NCBI GenBank assembly: GCA_008000375.1
Contig: SMOI01000081.1
Location: forward strand, 58,766 to 122,765
Direction: 5' to 3'
DNA length: 64,000 nucleotides
DNA from: Poteriospumella lacustris
Taxonomy: Eukaryota > Sar > Chrysophyceae > Chromulinales > Dinobryaceae
Shown here: in pieces, positions 1 to 12,430 of the stretch
Layout: the number at the start of each line of letters is the position of its first letter
How positions within the stretch are numbered: the stretch's first letter is position 1
Made by a program: the position numbers and the translations under genes
Notes under the pieces: generated by a model
What the model saw: only the letters and a program-made list of their open reading frames with translations
What the model was told of the DNA's origin: nothing
Database searches by the model: none

Positions 1-2
1 AG

Positions 3-770
3 AAGGAAGAGACCACCGCTGCTCACCGACCGTCCTCGTCGGGGTGGTGCTACGCGGGGTACGACGTCTTCGTCGAGTACCGTGTGCGGGTGCGTAACTC
101 CGTCGGCGAGAGTGACTTCGCCCGGCACCAAGTGTTCTACCAGCCGCCGAGCCATTACCACGCCGATCCCCAGCAACAAGCGTGGTTGAATCGGGCGACC
201 AGTGAACAAGAATCGTTTCGGTTGGGCAGCCTCTTGCTGCAAAGTCTGTTGGACGACGACGAGAACGATGCGCGAACGAACACCAACGCTGCGGCGGCGG
301 CGGCGGCAGCGGCGGCGGGCGCCACCCTCAAGACCCGATCGAGTCGACGGGGAGGGCGAGAACGCACGCCACTGCTGACGAGCGAAAACGCCGGTCAACG
401 GTCCCAGCTGCCGTTGCGATCCGGCGGTACCACGAGTCGTCTTCGGATCCCCTCGCCGCCCAAGACACGCGAGGGGCTGCCGCACGGCGTCGAGCAGCAT
501 CCGCATCCGCATCCCGTCATGGTCGCCGCCTGGCACGAGCAGGTGCGTCGTCAAGAGCAGCTGGAATCGCTGCAAGAAGAACTGCGGCGTCAGCAACAAC
601 GAGAGGCCGAGGCTCGTCAACGGGAAGCCGACATCGCCAAGGCGGCCTTGGCCTCGGCCTCGTCCTCGTCGGCGCGTGGCGCGGACATCATCGCCGCCGA
701 CGATCCCTGGTTGAAGCATCTGGCGTTTCAATCGCCGTTCCTGCTGCAACACCACGAGCATAGAAACTAG
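3..770 (+). CDS. 3' end of an unidentified protein, truncated by the window edge
   Basis: The reading frame is open from the first bases of the window (codons in phase with position 3) and ends at TAG 768-770, so this is the C-terminal 255 residues of a longer protein. The first GTG/ATG-like codon inside it is not a credible start because the frame continues upstream. The N-terminal part visible here has alternating hydrophobic beta-strand-like sequence (YDVFVEYRVRVRNSV), as at the end of a beta-sandwich domain. It is followed by a Ser/Ala-rich linker with a run of about 10 alanines, a charged Arg/Gln/Glu-rich helix likely to form a coiled coil (about residues 175-215) and a short hydrophobic tail. 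I do not recognise the family. It converges on the next gene, with about 330 bp between the two stop codons. Confidence 0.6.
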   Translation, partial: KEETTAAHRPSSSGWCYAGYDVFVEYRVRVRNSVGESDFARHQVFYQPPSHYHADPQQQAWLNRATSEQESFRLGSLLLQSLLDDDENDARTNTNAAAAAAAAAAGATLKTRSSRRGGRERTPLLTSENAGQRSQLPLRSGGTTSRLRIPSPPKTREGLPHGVEQHPHPHPVMVAAWHEQVRRQEQLESLQEELRRQQQREAEARQREADIAKAALASASSSSARGADIIAADDPWLKHLAFQSPFLLQHHEHRN

Positions 771-1099
771 TTTACATGGTCTTTATAAGGGACGATGGGT
801 ACGTGTTGTTGTTGCCATTGCGGCGGCGGTGGTGACGGCCGCCGGTCATCTACACACCACCGCGTCTACTACGTCAACTACACAAACAACTCTTCTTTAT
901 ACCTCCACATCCAACAGCCGATACAGCACATCAAATACACATACAGAATGGGGAAGCCGGAACCGACGGAAGAGGCGACTATGCGACCACAACGTAGTAC
1001 GAGGAGGAGGAGGAGGAGGACAACGAACGACACCGACACCGACGGAACACCAAAACCCAGCCGAAGGAGGACGCGCGCTACACGCAGCCACCGTCGGTG
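771..1099. other. Convergent intergenic spacer
   Basis: About 330 bp between two convergent stop codons. It contains GGT/GGA-type triplet repeats and a CACA/TACA-rich stretch. The ORFs that cross it are Thr/Arg-rich translations of simple repeats in several frames. I see no gene here; it should hold the two 3' UTRs. Confidence 0.5.
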
Positions 1100-4000
1100 T
1101 TAAATCTCGTAGCGCCGCGAGTTGGTAGCGCCCGGTTGTTGCTGTTGCTGCTGTTGCTGCTGTTGCTGTTGCTGTGCGGCGGCCGCCATTCGCGCAGCTT
1201 CCAATTGCAGACGGCTCTCCGGTGACAGGCCGCGACTCGGCGTTGACGTCGTTGCGGGTCCCTCGTGTCGCTCGGACCCTTCTTGATCCACGTAGCTCAT
1301 CGGACGTGAGAACGTGCGCGGCTGGAGCTCGATGGCGCTGGGATCCACGACCTCGTCGTGACGCACCAGCGTAAACTCACCGCCACCGCTGCTACCGCCG
1401 CCTCCGCCGCCGCTGACGTTCCGCGAGACACGGGCGTGAGTCGACGCCTCTCCACCCCCATGGCGGTGGTGTCCGTGTCCGTGCCCGTGGCTCTGATGGT
1501 GCCGTGAGTGGCGGGGATTGCTGCTTTGGGACGCAGGTCGTGACGACGGAACACTGCGACTGTAATTGTGCGTCACGTAGCCACCGACCACGACCGTTGG
1601 CGCCGCCGTTCCGCCACCTTCTTCCATCACCGTCACGACCGCCATCTGCTGTTGCTGCTGTTGTGGCTGCTGTTGTTGTTGCTGCATACGTTGGCTACGG
1701 TGGTGCTCTTGCTCATCGTACGTACCCGTCAAAATCGCACGCATCGATCGTTTACACAGCGGGCACTGCGACGACTGACGGAACCAGTGATCAACACAGT
1801 CGCGATGGAAGACGTGGCCACACGGGTCGGGCAAATGACGGACGATGTCTCCATCGGCGAATTCCAACAAACAAATCGGACATTCCATGGCACTGCCGTT
1901 GCTGCTGCCGCCGTTGTTCAAACTGTTGCTACTGCCATGACTCGGCAACGCCGCAAACGTGCCACTGACCGTGGCCACTGTCGCACTCGCGGTCGTCTCC
2001 GTGGCACCCACTCCACCGCCACCGCCACCGCCGCCGCTGGTACTCGTCACCGACGCGACACTACGGACGGAGGAATGCGTTTCTTTCTTCCGCAATTGAC
2101 GAACAAAGGCCGCCGAAAAGGTCACTTCCCCGAGGGCTTCTCGTTCAAAGTCTGACAAGGGTCGCGTGCGTCCAAACGTCGCTAACCCGGTACCGTTGTT
2201 GTTGATTTCACTGCCCAGCATCATTTGTTGCAACGCCAATTCGTTTTCAATGAGGAATTGTTCCGTTTGACGACGCAGCAACATGCGACGAATGGAGAAG
2301 GTCACGGCGGAGGTCAAGAAGGTCAGACAGCAGATGACCATCAACAAGATGATCGTCTGCGTGACGATGGTCAACGCCGCGTTGGAATCGCCATCGCCAC
2401 CATCGTCGCTCGTGCATTCATCGTTGGCGGCGGCCCGCGGACTGATGGGTACCCGTCGAGTGACGCCACCGCTGCAACGACCACAGCCATCGATGTACGC
2501 GCTACCGAAGGCGATATTGGCGCAGTCGAAGATGTACGTCTTGGCCTTCGTCTGTGACGCCGTCGTCGTCGCCGTTGTCGCTACTGTTGTCATGGTGGCG
2601 ATGGAGGCCTCCTCGTGCACAGCCTCCGGTTCCGTGACTGTTGCGTCTCTGGACCGGATGTAGTGGGTTTTCACCATCGTCGAGGCCGTCGAGGCCGTCG
2701 ATGCGCCATCACCGTTGGAGGACAAGTCAATGACAGGCAACGGTTCTGCCGGATGAGCTGTGTCACCGCTGTAACGTCGCGAGGTGTGCTGCGGATACCA
2801 GCGCAATGGCTTGCGATCGTCCGCCGTCGACGTTGCGGTTGTCTTGGTGCTCAAACGACGAGACGCGGCGGTCGTCGTGGTGGCGTTGCCGTACAAGGCC
2901 GTGCCACCGCAGATGTTGCTGTCCGCCGCACAGGTCAAGACCTCCGCAGAGACCGCGGGGAACGGGAAACAGCCACAACTGACCGGCGTGGCGGTGCTGG
3001 GATAATAACGGATCAACAAACTACCACGAGCGAGTTCTTCCGTCTCGGGGTTGTAATACATCGCACGGGTAGCCTTGTCTCCATCTGCCAGCGTCGCCGC
3101 GTCAATCGCCGCACCTTGCGCTTGGGGAATGAGGTTCACACTCAGTAACACCCCCTGACTCTCTGTTTCCGCCGTCGTCAACCCCGCAACACTGGACAAT
3201 ACTGCCGTCGGTATCGCTGGTACCGGACAACGCACCGTGTTGTACGCCGTTGTCGACGACGAGGACGTGTACACGGCTGCGGACGTGTACAAGCCACCCA
3301 GCCAACTGCACGTCAAATTGACAGTCGACGAGGCGCCCAACAATGCCGTACAACCGACGGTGCCATTCCACGTCATCGACAACGTATTGCCCGCTTGGAC
3401 ACAAGCAGACGCTGCACAAATCGATACCTCCAGCGGGCAATACGACACCGCTTGCACCGTATTCGGTGCCGTACTGGTGGTTGTTCCGGTGGTACCACCC
3501 GTTGCGGTGGTCGCCAATACAAACGAAGCATTGGTCACGTGATACCGTGACGTAGATGACGTCGCATATTGCAACTGCGACGACGTAAGCGATGGCGACG
3601 TACTGCTCCCGGGATATAAGAAATTGGGACCGGCATGTGCTCCCCACAATCCGGTAATGGGGAATACACTACCCGCGACAGCGGTGCCACTCGTTTGTTG
3701 CTCAATCGGCAACGATGGATCCGTATTGATCGCAAAGGAAGTGTTGTACGTCATTCGAATCGATCCATCGGCGAACAAGGAGACGATGGTGGAAGGTTTG
3801 GTACTGCTGCTTTGGCTTTGGCTGATGAAATGGATGTGCACGGCGTCTCGTTTGCTGTCCCCGTTTTCATCGGTCACGTGCAACTGGAATCCGGCATACG
3901 CCGAGGCGGTGGAACGAGAGGGATCGTAGCCCACGGAAATGGTGTTGGTGGCGGACGCGTAATAGATGCACTGATTGTCCGTATCGCATCCGAAATACGG

Positions 4001-5251
4001 CGCGAAGGACAATACGCCGTACGGATCGGCCACAAAGGAAGACACAATGTTCGTGAAGAACGGCAGGGAAAAGCCCATCGTAATCACGTATTTATCATTG
4101 TACTTCGTACTCGTGGAGAAGCCAAACGCTTTGTACAGCGACTGATACGACGGCAACGATGAACTTTGTGAACTGGTGACGGTGGTGGTGTACGCATAGG
4201 GGGCCGTTTGTTCGAGTAAACTGGACGAAACGGATAAACACTGGTCGTCGATCGGTTCGTGGTGGCATTCGCCCGCAATGCACACGTCCAACGTACAGGG
4301 ATTGTAATCGATGCAGGTGTAGTCCTCTGTGCAGGAAATGGCAGCTAATGAACCGGATTTACTCACACCCTGGAGGCTACTCGAGTACGTCGTCTCCACG
4401 TTCTGACCCACCGTGAGCTCGGTCAGCAACCCGCCAAGCGGCGAACACGTGGCGAGTGTGTTTGTGGTGGGGTAATTCCCCTGTAGATCGTCCGAGGCAC
4501 ATACATAGAGAGCAGACGAAGCAGAACCCGAAGATACAACACAACTTTGACCACAGGGACAGGAAGTATCATTCCCATTCGCACAGAATTGATAGCACAA
4601 GTTGATGCTGTACCCCGACACGTTGAAGCAACCCATACCCAACGGACAATCAAAGTCTGATTGACACTTGAATGTCTGACAAACATCACCATACGGACAA
4701 TGATAGCCATTCAATTGTGTGTCAAAGGCCGCACTGCTCTGTGTCGCCCCTCGACCAACAGCGAAGATGGGAGTGTTCGTCGCGGTTGGGGTCACGACGC
4801 TCACCAAATCAAAGGACAAGCTTCCGGATGCTTGGGAGGAAGCAATACATGAATAGACAGGTACATTCGCAGTACTATTGCGCATCCAGCCGTAATTCAC
4901 AAAGGCTCCGCCCAAGTTTTGCGTAAAACAGCCGTCGCCGTCCCGGCACCATAAACTGGATGAGCAACAACCACTCAAACCTTCATAGGACGACGAAGAA
5001 ATATTTTTGCCTAGAATATCTTTCACAACATAATCCAACACAGTGGCGTTCCACTCAAAATCGTACGGGCTAGGGGTGTAGGGAAGTAACGACGACGCTT
5101 GACATGCATCGTAATGACTCTGTCCGGTGGTGCTGGCGAGTTTCCATTGAATTTCTTGAAAGGAAATTGAGGCTTCAGACACAGTGGCCCAGATAAGAAG
5201 TATAACTCCTAAGAGAAGGCACTGACGCAACCGTTGTATTTCCCGATGCAT
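1100..5251 (-). CDS. Large single-pass membrane protein with cytosolic RING-H2 finger (probable E3 ubiquitin ligase)
   Basis: A single exon encodes 1383 residues. The frame extends 64 codons further upstream, but I chose the internal ATG at 5251 because it opens a typical signal peptide (hydrophobic core CLLLGVILLIWATV). Residues of about 30-950 form a Cys- and Ser/Thr-rich ectodomain with many N-glycosylation sequons, including a nidogen/PLXDC-like beta segment near residue 470 and a Cys-Gly-rich knot (DGCGRCSGG) before the membrane. One transmembrane helix lies at about 958-985. It is followed by a C3H2C3 RING-H2 finger at about 1122-1164 (CPIC...CGHVFHRDC...CPLC). The tail is rich in poly-Q, His and Gly and ends in a poly-Q run. 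RING-H2 proteins recruit E2 enzymes, so a membrane-anchored E3 ligase with a sensing ectodomain is the likely role. The substrate is unknown. Confidence 0.8.
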   Translation of the reverse strand: MHREIQRLRQCLLLGVILLIWATVSEASISFQEIQWKLASTTGQSHYDACQASSLLPYTPSPYDFEWNATVLDYVVKDILGKNISSSSYEGLSGCCSSSLWCRDGDGCFTQNLGGAFVNYGWMRNSTANVPVYSCIASSQASGSLSFDLVSVVTPTATNTPIFAVGRGATQSSAAFDTQLNGYHCPYGDVCQTFKCQSDFDCPLGMGCFNVSGYSINLCYQFCANGNDTSCPCGQSCVVSSGSASSALYVCASDDLQGNYPTTNTLATCSPLGGLLTELTVGQNVETTYSSSLQGVSKSGSLAAISCTEDYTCIDYNPCTLDVCIAGECHHEPIDDQCLSVSSSLLEQTAPYAYTTTVTSSQSSSLPSYQSLYKAFGFSTSTKYNDKYVITMGFSLPFFTNIVSSFVADPYGVLSFAPYFGCDTDNQCIYYASATNTISVGYDPSRSTASAYAGFQLHVTDENGDSKRDAVHIHFISQSQSSSTKPSTIVSLFADGSIRMTYNTSFAINTDPSLPIEQQTSGTAVAGSVFPITGLWGAHAGPNFLYPGSSTSPSLTSSQLQYATSSTSRYHVTNASFVLATTATGGTTGTTTSTAPNTVQAVSYCPLEVSICAASACVQAGNTLSMTWNGTVGCTALLGASSTVNLTCSWLGGLYTSAAVYTSSSSTTAYNTVRCPVPAIPTAVLSSVAGLTTAETESQGVLLSVNLIPQAQGAAIDAATLADGDKATRAMYYNPETEELARGSLLIRYYPSTATPVSCGCFPFPAVSAEVLTCAADSNICGGTALYGNATTTTAASRRLSTKTTATSTADDRKPLRWYPQHTSRRYSGDTAHPAEPLPVIDLSSNGDGASTASTASTMVKTHYIRSRDATVTEPEAVHEEASIATMTTVATTATTTASQTKAKTYIFDCANIAFGSAYIDGCGRCSGGVTRRVPISPRAAANDECTSDDGGDGDSNAALTIVTQTIILLMVICCLTFLTSAVTFSIRRMLLRRQTEQFLIENELALQQMMLGSEINNNGTGLATFGRTRPLSDFEREALGEVTFSAAFVRQLRKKETHSSVRSVASVTSTSGGGGGGGGVGATETTASATVATVSGTFAALPSHGSSNSLNNGGSSNGSAMECPICLLEFADGDIVRHLPDPCGHVFHRDCVDHWFRQSSQCPLCKRSMRAILTGTYDEQEHHRSQRMQQQQQQPQQQQQQMAVVTVMEEGGGTAAPTVVVGGYVTHNYSRSVPSSRPASQSSNPRHSRHHQSHGHGHGHHRHGGGEASTHARVSRNVSGGGGGGSSGGGEFTLVRHDEVVDPSAIELQPRTFSRPMSYVDQEGSERHEGPATTSTPSRGLSPESRLQLEAARMAAAAQQQQQQQQQQQQQPGATNSRRYEI

Positions 5252-5816
5252 TCTATGGGAAATCAACACAGCTCTGGATTTCTGGTTCTTACGATCAGTA
5301 ACTCCACGGGGCGATAGATGACTTATACGCTGACTGCTTCTCGATGCTGAAAACAAATATAAGGCTTGTCTATTTCGAAACTGGTTGACAAGCAGCGAGA
5401 AGTTTACGGTGGATATCCTCAACTTCTTCACGTCTTTGCGCACTGCTGCCCTGGCAGTTCACTTTTCTCGGAACGACTGAAGCAAGTGGGAAAACCAGCA
5501 AAACTATTCCGAGAACCCGGGAAAATGTCTCCTTCACCAGCACCCCCCCCCTCATTTCCTGCTGCTTTGTCGATACAGTACATATGTAGGTACTGTATGT
5601 ACAGAGAAGTCTTGACGACGTGTTATTGTGCGCGTGAGGTGATTGCCTTCCTTGCAGCTTTTTCTCGCATTCACTTTGTTACTAAGCCTACCTCCTAGGT
5701 CCAGAGTGCCGATGACTCTTCATCGCGCGCTAACTCGAACCGTCTGCGTACTCACAGTGATCACTTTCTTTGCGATTACGATGGTGTTTACAGCGGTTCG
5801 CTTTGTAAGCATCTAT
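5252..5816. other. Intergenic region upstream of the RING-H2 gene
   Basis: About 565 bp between two minus-strand genes. It holds the presumed promoter and 5' UTR of the RING-H2 membrane protein and the 3' UTR region of its neighbour. A 9-nt C-run lies near 5543. No convincing ORF is present. Confidence 0.4.
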
Positions 5817-8800
5817 TTATTCTTCGACCTTCGGCACGCCAACATCGTTGGCAACGCGGTTGGGAGTGGCCGCGGTTTCGAGTGGCTTCTTCGCGTCCGA
5901 GTCGATCGATGCATCTTTCTTTGCATCGCTGCCCCTTCTGCTCCAAATCACCGACCGACGCAATCCAGTGGGCTGCACCTTCTTCTTCGTCGTTGTCGTC
6001 TTCGTCGTCGCAGTTGTCGTCGGATTGGATGTACCCTTCGTTCCTTTTCGCTGCACTCCTCTTCGACCGGGTCGTTTCTGCTCGGCAGAAGTCGTTGAGT
6101 CGTCCTGCTCGCGATTTTCTGCATCGGTGGTCGGTTTCCGTCGCAACGTTTTACCTCCGTCGATCTTCGGCGTTTCGACAGGGGTAGAGACCGGAGCAAG
6201 GGTAGAGGCAGGATCATGGGCAGAGGCCGAGGCAGAGGCAGAGGCAGCGGCAGAGGCAGGAGTTTGTTTCGACGTCTTGTTTCTGTTTCCGCGAGTATTC
6301 TTCTGCTGCGTAGATACCTTCGTTGACTCTTTGTCGGTCTTCGAATCGCTCGATTCTGTTCTCGAGTCCTTGGGCGACGTAGACCGGGCCCGTCCATTCA
6401 CATACGGCGCCCGTGGCGGCGGAGTCAATCGTTGCTTCATGCGCTGATACAGCGGCGTGTTGACAATGTCCGCACAGATCCTACGAGCCGTCTCCGGGAC
6501 CGCCGATGGACTAATCGTCAAATAGAAAAACGACGCCTGGGGAAACAGCCGCGAGTACATGATCTGATGCATCTCTTGAAACAAGGACAACGGCCGCCTC
6601 TCGGGCGCATTCACCACCACCGACGAAGACGAAGAGGAGGAGGACGCCGCTGCTGATGCAGCTGATGCGGCTGACGCGGCGGAAGCCGGCGATGCTTCTG
6701 CTTCTGCCTCTGCTGGTGGGGACAACGGTTGAAACGTGATGCTCACAAAGGCGACAGGAAACTTGTCGTCTTGATGCACATGCGCTGCCGCAGTGGTTGC
6801 CGTACTGGTGGTGGCTTGGTCAGGGGATGGTGGCGGCATGCGCAACGAGACGGCAATAAACTCATACCCACTTTCCAACGCGACAAACTTCGGATCGATG
6901 ACAATTTTCGGATGAATCGCTACCTGTTGATCCCTTTGCTTCAACCGCGTGAACTGTTCCGCCATCGCCGAGGATATGGCCTCTTCGGAATAATACACGC
7001 GGACCCAATCCTTCAACCACGTCTCATACTTCACCCAGGAGATTCCCTCTTGACTCAAATAGTCTTGTACGGCGTGCAGGCTGCAATCGTCACTCGCTGC
7101 TTCTCTTGTTGTTCCTGTTCCTGATCCTGTTCCTGTTCCTGCTCTTGGTCCTGTTCCAGCTCCTGCCGGAGGAAGAGAAGACAATGCTGGACTGCGCACA
7201 CCCTCGGGGATCAACGCAAAGGTTCCAGGATGCGTAAACGATGGACGTTTCCCGTGGAGATTGAACGCTTTGGTGTACATGGCCTCCGTGACGTCTTGAG
7301 GCAAGAAATGATCCATGAAACACCAGAAGGTATTGATCGCCGAGGCTTGAAAGAAATCCACTTTGGGATGTTGTTGCACACGGGATAAGACGGCATCACA
7401 GACGTGGACCGCGGACGCCATCAATTGTTGCTCTCGATCACCTCCTGCCGAGGCGGCATCGGCTGGCGTACGTGGGACATATGTATGCCAGGGTAAGTCA
7501 TACGCCAACACGGAAAAGTGACGTGCAGCTTTCCCCACAATCGGCAACGGCGCGTCTTTCAGACTGTCTGCCACTTGGTGCGCCAACCACTGCGCAAAGG
7601 CCGGTTCCAGGGTCTTCCAGGACATTCGCAATTGTTTCAACGCGGTCAACAGGGACAACGTGGTGACTGGATCCTTCAGAGACATCCATTGGGCAGCGTC
7701 CTCCATCAACAAGGATTCCAGAGCCTTTTGAGACATCGGAAGGCTATCCAAACCCACATCCAAGGTATCGACAATGTTCGCCAAGGGGTGATAGAACGGA
7801 AAATGGAATGGATGCCTGGACGACCACGCCGTAGACGATAGGTACTGGGGATGACATTGATACGATTGACGCAGAATACGGGCGAAGGCTTCTGGTTCGT
7901 TGATCACATCCAACGACGCGCGTTTCAATGTCTCCCATTGGCTACACGTCGTGGAGGTTTGACCTCTCACCACCGCATGTAACAACGGAGACATGATGGC
8001 TTCTGCCGGTGTCATCAGCGTCGTCGTCGTCGGCGGCGGCGTCGTATTACTGACGAAGGAGGCTGAGGGTGGCAGTACTGTTTCCCCCAATGGTTCCCCC
8101 AGTGGTTGCTGAAGTTGATCAAACATACGCATGATTTTCTTCCGTTGGGGAACACTCATGACTTTCCACACTTTGGTGTAGATCTTTTGATACAATTCCA
8201 ACGCAAATATCGCTTGCGCCATCGACAACGACAACGATGATGGTCTGAGATCTGTGCCAGTTTCGGGGTCGATGCCCATCGCGACATCGAAATGTCGTTT
8301 CAAGGTAGTGAAATACACCCCTCGCCACATGTTTTGCGATGGCATCGTCGCACGACTCATCAGTGTTAACAACGTCGTCAACTCCTCAAAGGCATAGTCG
8401 GGGTCATCCTTTGCAATCACCCGAAACTGATGGCCTCCTTCGTCTCCCACCGTCGTCGCAGATGATGATGATAGTGATGAAACCACCGGTGGCGTGTGAC
8501 GCAACATGATCGTCAAATGGTCAAAGACTTGGCCCAACAACACTCGCCCCTGCTTCTTTTCGATCCATTCCTTACGCATCAAGTCGGAAAAGTCATGTTG
8601 ACGGTCGGGTGCGAGGCCATTGTCTTGTCGTTGACGTGGCGAAGGGCTCGGCACGTGTCCTTTCAATCCACTCATCATCAATGGTGAGGATTCCACCAAC
8701 CGTAAGTAGACACAGTCCCAAAAGACACGTAACATCGGTGCCACATTCACAGCCGTATGAATCTGCTGTGATTGTTGGGTTAATACGAAGGGTAACTCCG

Positions 8801-11800
8801 CAAACGTTGCTGATTTCCAGGCACATGTCGCATAATGCTCCTTCTTCGATGGATGTATGACCGGGCTGGCATCGGTCGCCATCGTCGGCAGGGGGCATTT
8901 CAAAATGGTCAGGTGTTTCAACATCTCCATCGAAAGGGTTCCTTGCCGCATCAACTCTTCCGAAGGTGCTCCACTCTCCGGCGAGATGAAGAAAACCATT
9001 TCCCATATCTTCGTTTCCAACCACACCGGACGCTGGTGGAAAAACGACCATTTCCATCCCAAATCTGACAAACAACCAATCAACCTGTCCAATCGCCCGT
9101 CCAAGTTAGATCCACCCGCGAAGCAATACGCCAGGATTTCTTCCATTTGTCGTTGATACATGGGTCGACCATTGGACGAGGACAGCGACGACGCCGAAGA
9201 CGACGAAGACGATGATGAAGGAGACGAGAAATGGATCGGCAGGTCCCTGCTCGTTTGCAATAGCCACATTAACTTGCGCGTAATAAAATATCTGCTCTTA
9301 TCCATATCCTCTACATCAGTCGTAGCCGTCGTAGCAGTCGTAGTAGTCGTAGCAGTCGTTGTAGTAGTTGTGTTGCCTTCGATGGTGGGTTGGGTGGTCT
9401 GACGTTTCATCATTTCCGTATGTAAGGCATTGACTGCATCGCTATACCATCGTTGCATGGCCTCTTCACTTTCCTGCAGGGTCAATGGTGTACGCGCACC
9501 TTGCACTTTCAACAGCTGAAAGTGTCCGCGTGTTAGACCCATTTTCAACAACGTTGTCCACGTCGTCAATGACCGTTCCAACGAGAGCAACGAAGGATCC
9601 ACTGCCGTATTATATTTCAACGCCATCCGAACCATATCCGTCGATGCTTGTACACTCAAGTCTTTGAATCGCACATCCAATTTGCTCGCCGCGCTGAACA
9701 ACGCCTGAGCACAACCCACTTCACCTCCTCCTTCTCCACCTTGGCCCATCACCATCGAGTCGCCCGCCATCAAGGAGGACTCCATGGTGGTAGCGGCGGC
9801 CGTCTCGGTCGTCTCGGTGGTGATATCCATCGCAGTGGTGGCGCTGATGAGTGGGGATGGCTTCCTTCCAAAGGACCATGGATCACTGACAGCCTTGTCG
9901 AACAATCTCTCCACCAAGCAGCCTCTCAATCGCAACGAGGCAGGACAGTCCAATTTGATTAATCTGTGACGTAACACAACAACCACTCGGTCAGCCTTAC
10001 AACCAGCCAAATAACCACAGATTGCATTGAACTTACGCGTCTTCCAGATTCTTTACCCGTGCCGCGCTGATCGAATGGAGACATCTGACCATACCATCCG
10101 CATATACTTGCTGTAGTGATAACGGCAACTGTTCCCATTTGCTGCCCAAGTTGGCCAACATGGTCAAAGTATCGACCACTAACTGGGACGCGTCGCGAGA
10201 AAGAATTGTTCGTTCTCCGACGGTCAGAATGGGATGTTTCATCAAGAAATGGGTGATCATCGCCTCTCGTAAAGCTTGGGACGTCGGCGTTGTACTGGTA
10301 CTACGCGACGGAAGGTACTGTACAGAACGTATGATTGCTCGCATGTTGTTGGCGGAGACAGGGTCGTCGCACGTCTGGAAGTTATGCGTCAGAGTACTCA
10401 TCATCGCCAATTTCGTCTTTTGTGGGACCGAAGGCCATAGAATCTGCATCGTTTGAAGGCTGGCAACACAGGAGTCATAACACAAAAATCACACAAGAGT
10501 CAGTAACGCCTGGCGCAGTACATCCCCCATCATGACCAGAGCGCGCTTACCTTAAGCACATATTCAATGACTGCTCGCTCGATGCCGTCGGGAGAGTAAG
10601 CGTCATCGCCTCGTACATCAAATCTTCGGTGATGAAATTCTTTGACGAATATTTGAACAAGGAAGCCATCGATGCCATCGTATGGACCACCTTATCGGTA
10701 TTCGAAAGCTTCTGGGCCAATTCTAGCGGTTGTTGTTGCATATCTTCGATGATCGATTTGAAAATGCTCTGGTACCACTTCGTTAAGGACGTTCGCGCTT
10801 CCAATTGTTGCGGAAGAGGTAATGAAGACATTTCGAACTTGAGGGACCGTAGTCCTTGAACAAACTGCACTGCACTAACATGGTCAATGGGAATGATGGG
10901 TTTGGAACTGCCTTCCAATTCCAGTTGAGACGTAGCCGAAGAATCAATGGTTTCTTTGGACATCAAGGGCAACGAGATGGATGGATTTAAGAGCATCGAC
11001 AGCACCGCTGCCTCACATCCCTTGGGAAGTGTAGCGAAGGTCACTTTCATCTCATTCGCCACTTCAATCGCTTCTAACATACGCGTGGGATTTTCTTTCG
11101 AATGATGAAAAGCAACCTGAAGTAACGTCTTCACATCTTGTGGTGCTGATGTATACCATCCTTTGGTGTAATGAATCAGTCGCAGCGTATCCAAGCTCGC
11201 TTTCGCCATGTCATCGTCCATCTCGTAATGGGATCGATTGCCAACGGAGGCTATCGTAGCTTGAATGGCTTCTGATAAAACAGGCTTGTAAATAGACAAC
11301 TTGTCTGCTCTGATAAGTCCTTGTATGTACCCTTGTCTTTGCATTGAAGCAGCATCAGCCAACATGGCGACGGACGGCTTCGGTTGAGCTCTGAATACTG
11401 ATTCCACGAACGGAAACAGTATCCGTTGAGATTTAATATCCAAAATCGTATTGGAACTTGTCATGTCTATTGCCAATCGCCTTAAAAGTTGTGCTCTTTC
11501 TGGCATCGGTGCGGCTTCAAGAAGAGAAACCACATGATTAAGGTCACGAAAAGTACCCAACAGTGCCGGGTCTGAAGATTGAGAAAAGAACAAGTGGGTT
11601 TTCTGCAGGTTATTCACATCGAAGACTTGTTTTTCATTCTGGCTAATCTCTGGAGTACTCCGATTATCATCAATTTTGATCTCCTGGGATAGCCATCGTA
11701 CATGATTGCTGAGGGGAATATTGACGGATAAACGATTCGAAAGAAACAGTGATCGTCCAGAAAGAGGGGTGCTTCGAAATGGTAGTTGCAGCAATCGCGA

Positions 11801-11827
11801 CTGGGAAATATATCGAAGTCTCAGCAT
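5817..11827 (-). CDS. Very large predicted mitochondrial protein with helical repeat-like body (1948 aa), function unknown
   Basis: Three exons join in phase: 11827-10551, 10459-10037 and 9963-5817 (5847 nt, 1948 residues plus stop). Both introns (91 and 73 nt) start GTAAG and end CAG. The N-terminus (MLRLRYISQSRLLQLPF...) is rich in Arg, Ser and Leu and lacks acidic residues for about 45 residues, which is typical of a mitochondrial targeting peptide. The body is predominantly helical with regularly spaced Leu/Met/Trp blocks, as in pentatricopeptide- or FASTK-like organelle RNA-binding proteins, but I cannot see a diagnostic repeat or a clear RAP domain. The last about 250 residues are low-complexity (Ser, Thr, Lys, alternating Ala-Ser) and basic. 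An organellar RNA-processing role is only a guess. No known family was recognised. Confidence 0.7.
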
Positions 11828-12430
11828 CCTTTATCTATCTCTTTGTCGAGAGAAACCTGAATCAGATGGTTCACTCCGGATCAGATTGCAAGTCCTGCAC
11901 AAGAAAATATCTCTTTGACCGGTGCTATCACAATTGCAAAACGAAAATCAAGATGGGATTCCGCTTTGTGCTTCGGTACGCTCACGAGAAGACAAAAAAT
12001 ACTCGTCAATTGTCTCCATAAATACGGCAGAGAAAGAGAGATGACTGTGGTCGCGGTTGGTGGAGATTCTCTGTACATAACATAGGGTAAATAAGCTTCA
12101 GATAAATATGTATACATAAGACATTTGTACTTCGTAGTACTGAAAAGCCGTTACAAATTGTGCATTATTTTACGACTCTCCTTCTCATGACTGTCTGTGT
12201 CTGATGATGATTTGACTGATGAGAAGTTTGACGGATTGGATCTCATATTGTATTGATTACATTCCTCATTGGCTGAAGGAATCGAGCTCCCACTCACTTT
12301 ATTGGCCATTTGGGTGCAATTTCTCACAGTGACTGTTAGCATAGGAGCAAAGGAGTTCACGATTCGGCCAGTGAGTTTGGTTAGCTAGAGACAGTGCCTA
12401 CCATTTTCATAGATAAAGACTCCAAAGAAA
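11828..12430. other. Divergent promoter region
   Basis: About 600 bp separate two divergently transcribed genes, so both promoters should lie here. It is more AT-rich than the flanking exons. A 69-codon minus-strand ORF (12151-12360) lies within it, with no recognisable domain and no splice partner that I could find; I do not call it a gene. Confidence 0.4.

Noticed and set aside
10033-11827. Three separate minus-strand frames read as three genes
   Set aside because: They join in phase through good GTAAG...CAG introns into one 1948-residue protein.
12151-12360. 69-codon minus-strand ORF between two divergent genes
   Set aside because: No domain, no splice partner in phase and no conserved-looking composition.
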